This document shows positions 7,849 to 16,934 of a DNA stretch of 41,883 nt, one piece after another; positions within the stretch are counted from its first letter, which is position 1; each line of letters begins with the position of its first letter. Source of the stretch: an uncultured Spartobacteria bacterium. Its GTDB lineage: Bacteria > Verrucomicrobiota > Verrucomicrobiia > Chthoniobacterales > UBA6821. Location of the stretch: NCBI GenBank assembly GCA_903847935.1, contig CAINEX010000124.1:1-41883 (forward strand), given 5' to 3'. Under the pieces are notes generated by a model. The model was not told the origin of the DNA. It saw nothing but the letters and a program-made list of their open reading frames with translations, and did no database searches. The position numbers were made by a program, and so were the translations under genes.

Positions 7849-10800
7849 ATGAAGTTTTTTAGGAAAAGAGAGCTGTTGTTTTGGTTTGCAATTCTAGTCA
7901 TGCAGGGAGCTGTCCTTCCGTTTCCTATGCGGGCCGATACGAATGCGGTCTTTGTCAGTTACACTTCAAGCAGCAATGCCGTTAATTCCAATGCCCTTGT
8001 CACAGTGCCGGCTCCAGGGAGCGGGTGGAGTTACTCGGCGGCGGCCCAGATCGCCGGGATAAATTGGAATCAGATCAGCGCTCCGAACAACCCGATCCCG
8101 GATGGCACGGGGAGTGGAAATACCAACACGACCAACACGCTTTCCACCGCAAACAATCTCACGCTCACGAACCCCGCTGGGGTTGCCACGGGAATCAATC
8201 TGACGGAGCAAATTATCGTCGGGGCCACGTTGGATACAACAAACACTCGATATGATCCCAGGAGTGGTTCCTTTGCGGCCTCCAACTCGTTGGCCCCTTA
8301 TCCATTGATGTGCACGGGATGGAGGATCTACACCTCGGGCGTCCATCTCAGACACAATCTCTCCAACCTCTCCACGAATGCCCCGTATCTCCTCTACATT
8401 TATTCCTCAATCGCTGCGACAAACTCGTGGGGATCGTCGAATGTCTTGAGCAGCAGCAATGTATTTTCCAGTAATCCTAGTTACCTCGATATTCCAGGCT
8501 CACCCACGGGATATCTCTTCACCAACACGGCAGGAACAGTCTCCCCGATAGCACCGGCACCGGCTGGCCAGAGCAACACGGTCGCAGTACAGCCTTCAGG
8601 GTCACCCACCTGGGGAGTTCTGCTGGCCCAATCCGATGCCAACGGAAAACTGAGTTTCGATACGATGAAGGCAACTCTCGGTGCTAATAACGGTTACATC
8701 AACGGGTGGCAACTGATTCCTTATCCGCTCCCGGTGATCACCACCCAACCTGTCACCACGACCAATATCGCTGCAGGTAGCAATGCCGTGCTCAGCGTTA
8801 TGGTGACCAATTGGTACACCAATAGCTTCTCCTATCAGTGGCAGAAGGGTGGAGTGAACTTGAGTGACGGCACCACAGGGAACAGCACATCAATGTATAG
8901 CGGCACAACGTCGCCCGTGCTGACCATAAGTAATCTTGCAACTGGTGATGCCGGAAGTTTCAACGTCGTCGTCTCTAATGCCGGAGGTTCGGTCACCAGT
9001 TCAGTGTCCACGCTGATTGTTACCGGCGGCTCTTTTATAACCCTCAATCATTCCCTTAGTAACTCCGTCACCTTTTGGTATCAAGGCACTCCCTATAGAG
9101 ATCCGGGCGCCGTCGTGGTTGATTCGACTGACGGTACGATTCCAGAGATCGGGAGCGGATCGGTGAACACTTCGGCATTAGGTTCCTACACGATCACATA
9201 CCCGGCCTACACCGACTCCCTGGGAGTGATCACCCCCGGGATCAGCAGGACCGTCATTGTGGTTGCGGCTCCTTCACTTGCTCTTAACGGAAGCAATCCA
9301 CTCTCGGTCAACTGGGGTTCTGCTTTCAGCGATCCGGGGGCGACTTTGAACGATCCGATGGACGGCACGGTCACCGTGAGTGCCTCAAACTCACCTGACA
9401 CAACGAAACTCGGTTCGACCACCTTGACCTACGCTTTCACGAACTCCGTGGGGAACGTCGTCACGCCGATCCAGCGGATCGTGAATGTGGTTCCCGTGAC
9501 ACCGAATCTCCCGACCATCGGCAGCAACTCCTACGATATCACGATTCCAAACAGTTTGATCAACGGAGGGGCCGTGGCCTCCGTAAACAATGCCTCCTCC
9601 GTGAACGCCTCGGCCATCAATGCCTACATCTCCTATTGCAGCACCAACGGCGGTGGCACTGTGCTGATTCCGGCCGGAACATATGTTTCCGACACGATCA
9701 CGCTCCGCAGTAACGTGAACCTGCAGTTGGCCTCCAATGCCGTCCTGAAAAATTCGAACTACAACAACACGCTGGTCACGACAACCGGTTCGCCCAGTGA
9801 CGTTGCCATCACGGGATCGGGTGCCATCGATGGCGGGGCCACAACGACTGTGGGAGCCAATAACCTTATTGTCCTCACCTCCTGCACCCGGTTGCTGATA
9901 CAAGGGGTCACCATCAAGAACTCGGGTCATGAGCATCTTGTGATCCAAAACGGCAATCATGTGACCGTTGACGGGGTCACTGTCACCGATGTGAACACCC
10001 TCGCCGCCAATGGGGGAGCTTACCTCGCAAACACGGATGGCATCGACTACTACGGCCAGAACTTCCTCTTCAAAAACTGCAAGGTGGATGACGGTGATGA
10101 TGACATCGTGGCCAAGCCGCTTGGATCGGCCTGCGTCAACATCACTATCACGAATTGCACGGTCACGGCCGGTCATGGCATCGGTGTTGGAGGGGGCACA
10201 CAACTCGGTCTCACGAACTATCTGGTGACCGATTGCGGATTCACGGGAACGGACTACGGGGTCAGGATCAAGGCGGGGGACAATCCAACCAACAATCCGG
10301 GAGGGACGGTCTCGAATGTGGTCTACAGGAACATCGCGATGACCAATGTGGCGCGTCCGCTGGTTCTGGAGAGTTGGTATGACAGCGGTGATAACTTCCC
10401 CTCTTCTCCCACGGACTACAGCGTTTACACCACCAATTATTCCTCCAACAACACTTTCTATACAACGAATGCCCGTGCCACGGATGCCTACACACCGATG
10501 TTCCAGAATGTCTCCTACCTCAATATCACCATCACCAACTGCATGTATCCTGGTGATTTTGAGGGGATGTATACCATCCCCCGGAATATCAATGGCCTCA
10601 CCTTTTCGAATGTCACCATCAGTGTCGCCTCCAACGCGTCAACTTCGAGCCAGTTTAACCTTTGGCACGCCACCAACGTGACCATCTCCAACCTCAAGGT
10701 AACGACTTCGACAAGAAATGCCTATTACAACGCCTCCCCTTTGAAAGGCGTCTGGACCAATGATCTAGGGGGCCTGACCCTTCTTACTAATACGGTGACT

Positions 10801-11649
10801 CCGGCCACGGTCACCATCTCCAACACGAATCAGACCTACGACGGAACCGCCAAAGCGGTCACGGCAATCGTTTCTCCAACCGCTGCAGCGCCGTTGAGCG
10901 TGACCTATTCGAATCTTTCCTACGCGGTGAGTGCCACTCCTCCAACAAATGCCGGTTCCTATACCGTGGTAGGTTCGGTCACGAACACCGGCTACACTGG
11001 ATCCTCCACAGCAACCCTGATCATCAGTCCGGCCACCGCTCTGATCTATTTCAGCAACACAAACCAACCCTACAACGGCTTTGCCAGATCAGTCATCGTC
11101 AGCACGACTCCGGGCAACCTTCGGACCACCCTCACTTACGGCGGAAGCTCGAACGCCCCGATCGGAGTGGGCAGTTATGCCCTGCAATCCGCCGTGGTAG
11201 ATAGTAATTACTCGGGTTCAGCAAGTTCCACGTTGGTGATCTATCATGCGGTTGCCTCTTGGCGTCAGTCCCTCTTCGGAACGGGTAGCAATACCGGCAA
11301 CGCTGCCGATACCGCCACTCCCTATGGGATCGGCCTGAATAATCTTCAGGCCTATACGCTTGGGATCGATCCGACCCAACCCCTTAACAAACCTCTTTTG
11401 AGTATCAGCAACGCGGGAAGCAATACGGTGACGCTCTCCTTCTTGGCGCGCTCGGCGGGATCGGGTGCCGGTTATGCGGGATTGACCCGTTTCTACAATC
11501 TCGAGTCCACCACCAACCTCACCAACTCTTCCTGGAGCCCTGTCTCCGGTTACTCCAACATCCAGGCATCAAATCAGACGATCATCCTTTCCACCAACGC
11601 CTCGGGAGCTAGTAAACTGTTCTACCGACTCAAGGCCTGGTTGCAGTAA
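7849..11649 (+). CDS. Secreted multidomain polygalacturonase (GH28)
   Basis: 1266 residues. The signal peptide (1-29) ends MRA|D. Residues 30-293 form an unidentified beta-rich domain paralogous to that in the 2815 gene; then one Ig-like domain (294-392), two DUF5011-like domains (about 396-552), a GH28 beta-helix (about 555-980), two MBG-like domains (986-1062, 1063-1134) and a C-terminal domain (1135-1266) ending AWLQ. All four GH28 active-site motifs are present: NTDGID (728-733), DDDI (750-753), GHGI (775-778) and RIK (806-808), so hydrolysis of alpha-1,4-galacturonan is expected; exo or endo action cannot be told. It has no PEP-CTERM tail. The identical AWLQ ending shared with the methylesterase suggests a common surface attachment or secretion route. 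It has its own upstream direct repeat, so it probably has its own promoter. Confidence 0.93.
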   Translation: MKFFRKRELLFWFAILVMQGAVLPFPMRADTNAVFVSYTSSSNAVNSNALVTVPAPGSGWSYSAAAQIAGINWNQISAPNNPIPDGTGSGNTNTTNTLSTANNLTLTNPAGVATGINLTEQIIVGATLDTTNTRYDPRSGSFAASNSLAPYPLMCTGWRIYTSGVHLRHNLSNLSTNAPYLLYIYSSIAATNSWGSSNVLSSSNVFSSNPSYLDIPGSPTGYLFTNTAGTVSPIAPAPAGQSNTVAVQPSGSPTWGVLLAQSDANGKLSFDTMKATLGANNGYINGWQLIPYPLPVITTQPVTTTNIAAGSNAVLSVMVTNWYTNSFSYQWQKGGVNLSDGTTGNSTSMYSGTTSPVLTISNLATGDAGSFNVVVSNAGGSVTSSVSTLIVTGGSFITLNHSLSNSVTFWYQGTPYRDPGAVVVDSTDGTIPEIGSGSVNTSALGSYTITYPAYTDSLGVITPGISRTVIVVAAPSLALNGSNPLSVNWGSAFSDPGATLNDPMDGTVTVSASNSPDTTKLGSTTLTYAFTNSVGNVVTPIQRIVNVVPVTPNLPTIGSNSYDITIPNSLINGGAVASVNNASSVNASAINAYISYCSTNGGGTVLIPAGTYVSDTITLRSNVNLQLASNAVLKNSNYNNTLVTTTGSPSDVAITGSGAIDGGATTTVGANNLIVLTSCTRLLIQGVTIKNSGHEHLVIQNGNHVTVDGVTVTDVNTLAANGGAYLANTDGIDYYGQNFLFKNCKVDDGDDDIVAKPLGSACVNITITNCTVTAGHGIGVGGGTQLGLTNYLVTDCGFTGTDYGVRIKAGDNPTNNPGGTVSNVVYRNIAMTNVARPLVLESWYDSGDNFPSSPTDYSVYTTNYSSNNTFYTTNARATDAYTPMFQNVSYLNITITNCMYPGDFEGMYTIPRNINGLTFSNVTISVASNASTSSQFNLWHATNVTISNLKVTTSTRNAYYNASPLKGVWTNDLGGLTLLTNTVTPATVTISNTNQTYDGTAKAVTAIVSPTAAAPLSVTYSNLSYAVSATPPTNAGSYTVVGSVTNTGYTGSSTATLIISPATALIYFSNTNQPYNGFARSVIVSTTPGNLRTTLTYGGSSNAPIGVGSYALQSAVVDSNYSGSASSTLVIYHAVASWRQSLFGTGSNTGNAADTATPYGIGLNNLQAYTLGIDPTQPLNKPLLSISNAGSNTVTLSFLARSAGSGAGYAGLTRFYNLESTTNLTNSSWSPVSGYSNIQASNQTIILSTNASGASKLFYRLKAWLQ

Positions 11650-11770
11650 ATTTCGTAGACCTCATCGGGAAGGGTAGGTGTCGTTAGTGATCCCCCCTTG
11701 CACTTTTGGGATTCCCACGGGGCATCTGGGCTCTCACCGTGTTTCTTAGCTAGCCCGTGTGCAGATGCCT

Positions 11771-11807
11771 GAAAAAGCGACCTGTTCTTGCAAAAAATAA
11801 TCAATGG
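11771..11807. promoter_or_regulatory. Tandem direct repeat, candidate AraC/XylR operator (gene at 11856)
   Basis: GAAAAAGCGAC starts at 11771 and AAAAAATAATCAATGG at 11792, 21 bp later. The second half-site is nearly identical to 7789-7805 and lies 48 bp from the ATG (43 bp in the 7849 case). Likely the same regulator binds both; not tested here. Confidence 0.5.
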
Positions 11808-11855
11808 CAAGCCCCTCGATCCCAGCTAGTTTTAATAGAACTTCCCCCTCCCCAG

Positions 11856-13379
11856 ATGATGTTTTTGCTTTCACATTCCGCGATTTTCGCTGTTTTCAGT
11901 AGTGCTAAGCGGCAGTGGGTTTTAGGAGTTGTAATGCTCATCATGGGAGTCAGTTCACTTTATGCTCAGTCATGGACGGCTCCACCGACACTTCCCGTGT
12001 TCGGGAGCAGCGATTTCAACGTGACCATCTCCAATCCAAGTATCGACGGAGGAGCCACTGTTAGTACCAACAACACTCCCTCAATCAATGCTTCGGTGAT
12101 TGATGCCTTTATCAATTACTGTTCCACAAACCAGACGGGAGGACTTGGTGGGACGGTCGAAGTGCCTGCCGGGATCTATTCCCTGAATCCGATTATCCTG
12201 AAGTCGAATGTGAATCTCCAGATTGATCCCGGATGTGTCCTCTCCAATGCCGTCTACACCAACACGCTGATCACGAGTTCGGGTAAAACAAATATGGAGA
12301 TAAGCGGAGGAGGGGTTATTGAAGGAGGGGCAATGACCGCCCCGGGAGGTAATAAATTGGTCTACCTGCAGGGAGTCAACACACTCGAGGTCACGAATGT
12401 TTCCGTCGAGGATTCAGGAAATGAACATCTTGTGGTCGAGAATGACATTAATGTCACAATCAGTGGTGTCACGATTGCCGATCCCGGCACACTGAAGGCG
12501 AATAATGGAAATTATCTAGCGAATACGGATGGAATCGATTTCTACGGGACAAATTTCCTGATTAAAAACTGCTCCGTTAATGACGGAGATGACAATATCT
12601 GTGCCAAGCCAGCCAGCGGAGGATGCGCCAATATCGTGATCACCAACTGTGCCATCGGTGTTGGTCACGGCATCTCGATTGGGGGAGGAACAAGCTATGG
12701 ACTTTCGAACATGCTGGTCACGGATTGCTCCTTCAATGGCACGGTCAACGGGCTCCGTATCAAGGCGTGTGATTCAAGTTGGAGTAACAGTCTGGTTCAG
12801 GACTATGGGGGAGGCCTTGCCAACCCGGTCACCAATGTCACTTACAGGAACATTACGATGACCAATGTTACCAACCCGATCATTCTGGAAAGTTTCTACA
12901 ATGGGAATGACAACCTTCCCACCAATAAGGTTACTTCTCCAACAAATCTATCCTACTACCCTTCAATTCCCACGGTGGTCAATAGTACCACCCCGATGTA
13001 TGAAGGGATCTCTTTTGACAATATTCAGATCACCAATGCGGGTAATGCGGGGATCTTCGAGGGACTGAATACAACGACCCCGAATATCAATGGTCTCTCG
13101 TTCAGTAATGTAACTATCTCGGCGAGTCAGGAGATGGTCATGTGGTATGCCACCAATGTCAGCATCATCGGAGTCTCGGTCACTATCCCGCAAGATAACC
13201 CCTATGCGAATGCTTCCCCGATTGCCGGATCCTGGACCTACGATGCGAGTGTGACGATTGTGCCCGAACCGTCGACTCCGGTCCTTTGCTTGCTGGGTCT
13301 CGCAGGTGCTCTTCTCTGCTGGCGGTTCGGATGGTATCGCGGGGCGGATGTTTGTAAGAGGTCCGATCAACGACAATAA
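11856..13379 (+). CDS. Polygalacturonase (GH28) with PEP-CTERM anchor
   Basis: 507 residues from ATG 11856; a GTG at 11757 opens the same frame but would add a polar leader before the signal peptide, so I reject it. The signal peptide ends near SLYAQ. The GH28 beta-helix carries NTDGID (223-228), DDNI (245-248), GHGI (270-273) and RIK (301-303), all as in active polygalacturonases. The C-terminus has VPEPST (469-474), a hydrophobic helix and a basic WYRG tail, a PEP-CTERM signal handled by an exosortase not seen in this window. The catalytic part is clearly paralogous to the GH28 domain of the preceding gene but has no Ig, MBG or C-terminal AWLQ modules, so the two enzymes probably differ in cell attachment. 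There is no Shine-Dalgarno; the start is preceded by CCCCCTCCCC. Confidence 0.93.
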   Translation: MMFLLSHSAIFAVFSSAKRQWVLGVVMLIMGVSSLYAQSWTAPPTLPVFGSSDFNVTISNPSIDGGATVSTNNTPSINASVIDAFINYCSTNQTGGLGGTVEVPAGIYSLNPIILKSNVNLQIDPGCVLSNAVYTNTLITSSGKTNMEISGGGVIEGGAMTAPGGNKLVYLQGVNTLEVTNVSVEDSGNEHLVVENDINVTISGVTIADPGTLKANNGNYLANTDGIDFYGTNFLIKNCSVNDGDDNICAKPASGGCANIVITNCAIGVGHGISIGGGTSYGLSNMLVTDCSFNGTVNGLRIKACDSSWSNSLVQDYGGGLANPVTNVTYRNITMTNVTNPIILESFYNGNDNLPTNKVTSPTNLSYYPSIPTVVNSTTPMYEGISFDNIQITNAGNAGIFEGLNTTTPNINGLSFSNVTISASQEMVMWYATNVSIIGVSVTIPQDNPYANASPIAGSWTYDASVTIVPEPSTPVLCLLGLAGALLCWRFGWYRGADVCKRSDQRQ

Positions 13380-13406
13380 AAAAGTCTTTTCTCACCTTTG
13401 AAAAGG

Positions 13407-13437
13407 CCTCGCCATATAAGGGCACGAGATGGTGAGG
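13407..13437 (-). terminator. Possible terminator between convergent genes
   Basis: CCTCGCCAT (13407-13415) and ATGGTGAGG (13429-13437) can pair at 8 of 9 positions. Read on the minus strand, the hairpin is followed by CCTTTTC and a T-rich run, so it would fit the end of the 14461-13463 gene. Weak evidence. Confidence 0.3.
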
Positions 13438-13462
13438 GCTCCTGCAGTGGATGATAAAAATT

Positions 13463-14461
13463 TTATTGGTCGAAAAAGAGCTCCGCGATGCCAAGGCCGT
13501 TTTCCCCCGCGACGGAGTAGACCATGTAGGTCCGTCCGTTTTCCTGAAAGATGTTGGGATCCCGGACTTCATTGCGACGGCCCTTGGCGCCGCCGACATC
13601 TGATGGGATCAGTGGCATGGTGGCCCCTTCGTACCCGGTTTCCGGCTTGAGGACCAATGCCGGGGCCGACATGGTGCCGCCCCACTCCCTCCAATCCTTT
13701 GTCAGATCAATGCGGTTGCAGTAGATCCGCTCGGGAGCCTCTCCCGTGATCGAGTAGAAGAGGTAGAGGGTGTCACCCTCGATCCGGTATCCCGAGTGGC
13801 GCATGTGGGAGGTAATGAGCGTGGGACCCGTCTCGAACGGAGTGATCCCGTCCCTGGAACGAAAGAGAACTCCGCCGTGCTCCCCCTTTTTCGTCACCGT
13901 GTAAAACCAACCCCCATGCTCGAAGACACAGAAATAGGAGGGTCCAAGTGGGGTGGCGGAGGGAGTGAAGTTGATCCCATCCTTGGAAACAGCGAGGTAG
14001 GTCAATTGAACCACCCCGCTCTCATCCGGTCCGTGAAAATACATCCGCACCTCCTTCTTCACCGGATCCACGTGAACGTCGGGAGAGGCGATGTGGTTCT
14101 TGCAGATGGTCTGGGTGCGACGAAGCACTCCGTTCTCACGGACGGTCCAAGGCCCTTCAAGATGGTCAGCAGTGGCCAGACTGATGTGCTGTCCATGATG
14201 ATCCGCAAAATAGAGATAATATTTTCCAAGCGGGTGTTCAACCCACGGTGGGGCAAGGACAAGGGAGGGGCCGTCCGTGTTGACTCCCTCCATGTTGGTC
14301 ATGTCCTGGCGGATGATCGGATTATTTGTCAGTCGCATGGCCCGAATCACCGGTATGGGGCAGGGGGTGGGAAGCGCTGTGGCAGATGGGTTGTTGGCCC
14401 GGGCCACGGTGATGGTGAGTTGCATGGGGAGCAAGCAAACAAGGGAGAGTACTCTTTTCAT
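13463..14461 (-). CDS. Secreted GH43/GH32-like five-bladed beta-propeller protein
   Basis: 332 residues with signal peptide MKRVLSLVCLLPMQLTITVA. The rest has blade-like repeats typical of the GH43/32/62/68/117 superfamily: NTDGPSLVLAPPW with D63, SPDVHVDP with D128, and a last blade RDPNIFQENGRTYMVYS starting at R300. In this superfamily an early Asp is the base and a later Glu the acid; I cannot assign the Glu with confidence, so catalysis is unproven. Its position facing the polygalacturonases suggests removal of side chains (arabinan, galactan or similar) from pectin, which is inference. The start ATG is preceded by CCCCCAC, without a Shine-Dalgarno. It diverges from the DUF309 gene with only 57 bp between starts. 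Confidence 0.75.
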   Translation of the reverse strand: MKRVLSLVCLLPMQLTITVARANNPSATALPTPCPIPVIRAMRLTNNPIIRQDMTNMEGVNTDGPSLVLAPPWVEHPLGKYYLYFADHHGQHISLATADHLEGPWTVRENGVLRRTQTICKNHIASPDVHVDPVKKEVRMYFHGPDESGVVQLTYLAVSKDGINFTPSATPLGPSYFCVFEHGGWFYTVTKKGEHGGVLFRSRDGITPFETGPTLITSHMRHSGYRIEGDTLYLFYSITGEAPERIYCNRIDLTKDWREWGGTMSAPALVLKPETGYEGATMPLIPSDVGGAKGRRNEVRDPNIFQENGRTYMVYSVAGENGLGIAELFFDQ

Positions 14462-14518
14462 GTGGGGGAATTAGGCTGATGCTATAGAAAAAGAACCACC
14501 CTGATGGGATAAAAAAGG

Positions 14519-15007
14519 ATGAAAAAATCGGAACGCATGGAGATCTTTGTGGAAGGGCTGGAGAGTGGGAAGCACGCCATGGGGGCATCGGGAAATGTTG
14601 ATCCCTGCTACCTCGGTTATTTCGAGTGTTTCAACGTGGGCCGATATTATGAGGCCCACGATGTGCTGGAGCATCTTTGGCTGAAAGAGGGACGGGGGGC
14701 TCCCGATGATAACTTTTACAAGGGGTTGATCCAGTTCGCCGGTGCCTTTGTCCACCTGAAGCTCCAGCAAGCGCATCCCGATCATCCCAAGCACGGCAGG
14801 CGACTCCGTCCAGCTGGTCGGCTCTTTGCCATGGCCCTCTCGAATCTGAAATCCTACGGTGATCTCCATCAAGGTATTGACCTGCGAATCCCCAGAGAGA
14901 TAGCGGGGCTCATGATCAGACTTCTGGAAGAGGGAGGGTATCTCGTTAATCCCTGGATTCCCGGGAGGCTTCCCTATTTCCCTTCACCCGTTTTTGGGCA
15001 AACGTAG
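14519..15007 (+). CDS. DUF309 family protein
   Basis: 162 residues, cytoplasmic, all-alpha. The DUF309 signature is clear at residues 40-54, VGRYYEAHDVLEHLW, followed by the second helix motif FYKGLIQFAGAFVHL. The molecular function of DUF309 is not established. Its C-terminus extends somewhat beyond the core and ends in a Pro-rich stretch. It precedes livM by 98 bp, a gap long enough that they need not be one operon. Confidence 0.85.
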   Translation: MKKSERMEIFVEGLESGKHAMGASGNVDPCYLGYFECFNVGRYYEAHDVLEHLWLKEGRGAPDDNFYKGLIQFAGAFVHLKLQQAHPDHPKHGRRLRPAGRLFAMALSNLKSYGDLHQGIDLRIPREIAGLMIRLLEEGGYLVNPWIPGRLPYFPSPVFGQT

Positions 15008-15105
15008 TCGGGAAGTTGTTTGATGAACTGCGCGGGTGGGCTTCCTCCTTGATTTCCTCACAAATACCGTTGCTTGAGATGAGGCTCCTTCTGCACAACT
15101 AGAGG

Positions 15106-16140
15106 GTGACATTATCGTTCTCCGCCCTATCCGCCTTTTCCACAAAGCCAAGGCTTGGTCTTGCAGCCGGACTGCTGATCGCTGCTCTCCTTCAGGTCTG
15201 CTCGGCGGGGCTCGATCCCTACACCACGCAGGTGATGATCTTCGCCGCGATCAATGTGATCCTAGCGGTTAGCCTGAACTTGGTGATGGGAGAGACGGGC
15301 CAGTTCTCCCTCTGTCATGCGGCCTTCATGGCGGTGGGCGCCTACACCTCGGCGATGATCACCGGCAAGGCGCTTCCATCAATTCTGCCTCATTTTCAGT
15401 GGACGGGCTCTTCGTGGGCCTCGCAGATCAGTTTCCTTCCGGTGCTTTTGTGTGCTGGCCTGACGGCCGCTCTGGCCGGCCTGATTGTGGGAGGTCCCTC
15501 GCTCCGTTTGCGCGGGGACTATCTTGCCATGGTGACGCTCGGATTCGGCGAGATCATCCGCGTCTTGCTCCAGAACACGAACGTCGTGGGTGGGGCCAGG
15601 GGCATGGAGGGAATCCTGCCCGTGACAAATCTCTTCTGGGCCGTGGGTGGAGCCGTGGTGACCCTCTACACGATGATGGCTCTTGTCCGATCGACTTATG
15701 GGAAGGGCTTCCATGCCGTGCGCGATGACGAGATCGCCGCCGCTGCCATGGGGATCGACACGACCAGCTTCAAGATCACGGCCTTTGTGATCGGGGCCTT
15801 CTTTGCAGGTATTGCCGGCTCTCTTTATGCGCATGCCGTGGAGTTCATCAGCCCCGAGGGATTCAATTTTCTAAGATCTTTCGAGATCATCGTGATGGTG
15901 ATTCTCGGAGGGATGGGACGTCCCGTCGGAGTCGCGGTCGCCGCGATCCTTGTCACGCTTCTCAATGAGTGGCTCAGGGACCTCTCCGGCTATAGGATGG
16001 TGGTTTACGCACTGATCATCATCCTCTTCATGATTCTCAGACCGGGAGAAAGACTGGCACCCTGGTGGCGGCAACTTGTCAGCCGTCTTCCCAGCCTGAC
16101 AAGAGGTTCGGCAGGAACCAAGCCGGAGATCCCATCATGA
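15106..16140 (+). CDS. livM: Branched-chain amino acid ABC transporter permease LivM
   Basis: 344 residues, inner-membrane permease with about 8-10 hydrophobic segments. Family hallmarks: NVILAVSLNLVMGETGQFSLCHAAFMAVGAY near residues 45-75, the LRLRGDYLAMVTLGFGEIIR loop in mid-protein (the cytoplasmic coupling helix) and the late GGMGRPVG motif. GTG 15106 is the first start; an ATG start is not available nearby. The stop overlaps the livG start (ATGA). The partner permease LivH and the binding protein LivJ are not adjacent, so they must be encoded elsewhere or the transporter is atypical. The substrate is assigned by family only and could be another amino acid, an amide or urea. Confidence 0.88.
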   Translation: MTLSFSALSAFSTKPRLGLAAGLLIAALLQVCSAGLDPYTTQVMIFAAINVILAVSLNLVMGETGQFSLCHAAFMAVGAYTSAMITGKALPSILPHFQWTGSSWASQISFLPVLLCAGLTAALAGLIVGGPSLRLRGDYLAMVTLGFGEIIRVLLQNTNVVGGARGMEGILPVTNLFWAVGGAVVTLYTMMALVRSTYGKGFHAVRDDEIAAAAMGIDTTSFKITAFVIGAFFAGIAGSLYAHAVEFISPEGFNFLRSFEIIVMVILGGMGRPVGVAVAAILVTLLNEWLRDLSGYRMVVYALIIILFMILRPGERLAPWWRQLVSRLPSLTRGSAGTKPEIPS

Positions 16141-16934
16141 GTTCCATGGAATCCGCTCTGCTTGATGTCAGAAATTGCTCACTCCGTTTTGGAGGACTCT
16201 CGGCCCTGAGTGATGTCTCGTTGACGATCAATCCGGGAGAGTTGGTGGGCCTGATCGGCCCGAACGGAGCCGGAAAGACGTCCCTCTTCAATATCCTGAC
16301 CGGTGTCTATCAGCCAACGAGCGGTGAGATCCTCATCGAGGGCCGGCGTAGCGCGGGACTGCCTCCCCACCTCATCAGTCGCCTCGGAATGGCACGGACC
16401 TTCCAGAATATTCGTCTCTTTGGTTCCCTGAATGTCGGGATGAATGTCCGTACCTCCTTTATTGCGCGCTTGCACCATGGTCTTATCAGATCTGTCAGGC
16501 GGGGGAGGACCTTCAGAGCGGAGGAGGACAGGATCAGTAAGGAGGCCGGCCGCCTTCTTGCCTATTTCGGGCTCGAAGAGGCCGCCACGAGGCCGAGCCG
16601 CAGTCTGCCGTACGGAGATCAGCGCCGACTCGAGATTGTCCGTGCACTCGCCGCCAAGCCGCGTCTCCTTCTGCTCGATGAGCCTGCGGCAGGAATGAAC
16701 CCCTCCGAGAAGGATCAACTCCGCCTCCTGATTGCAAGGATCCGCACGGAGTTCGGGACGGCGATCCTGCTGGTCGAGCATGACATGAAGGTCGTGATGG
16801 GGATCTGCGAGCGTCTGATTGTCCTGGATCAGGGACGGGTGATCGCCTCGGGAACTCCCGCCGAGATCCGAGCGAATCCCAAAGTGATCGCCGCCTACTT
16901 GGGAGAGCCTAATAAAAAGGGAGCAGACCGATGA
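16137..16934 (+). CDS. livG: Branched-chain amino acid ABC transporter ATPase LivG
   Basis: 265 residues. ATG 16137 overlaps the livM stop as ATGA and has GGAG at 16125-16128, one of the few clear Shine-Dalgarno sites in the window; a longer frame from 16065 would lie inside livM. Walker A is GPNGAGKT (41-48), the Q-loop is TFQNIRLF, the ABC signature is the LivG-type LPYGDQRRLEIVRALA, Walker B is LLLLDEPAAGMNP, and the switch His follows in LLVEHDMKVV. The C-terminus GTPAEIRANPKVIAAYLG is the LivG-specific end. It energises transport together with LivF. Confidence 0.95.
   Translation: MSSMESALLDVRNCSLRFGGLSALSDVSLTINPGELVGLIGPNGAGKTSLFNILTGVYQPTSGEILIEGRRSAGLPPHLISRLGMARTFQNIRLFGSLNVGMNVRTSFIARLHHGLIRSVRRGRTFRAEEDRISKEAGRLLAYFGLEEAATRPSRSLPYGDQRRLEIVRALAAKPRLLLLDEPAAGMNPSEKDQLRLLIARIRTEFGTAILLVEHDMKVVMGICERLIVLDQGRVIASGTPAEIRANPKVIAAYLGEPNKKGADR

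Noticed and set aside
9391-10203. 270-codon open frame on the minus strand inside the GH28 gene
   Set aside because: It lies wholly antisense to a GH28 domain with all catalytic motifs; the predicted protein has no recognisable motif and is a codon-bias shadow.
11757-11855. GTG start extending the second polygalacturonase by 33 residues
   Set aside because: The added residues would precede a proper signal peptide and would cover the candidate operator; ATG 11856 is better.
14487-14517. A-tract pair GAAAAAG / AAAAAAG between the GH43-like and DUF309 genes, as a fourth operator
   Set aside because: Spacing is 24 bp, not 20-21, and flanking bases do not match the other half-sites.
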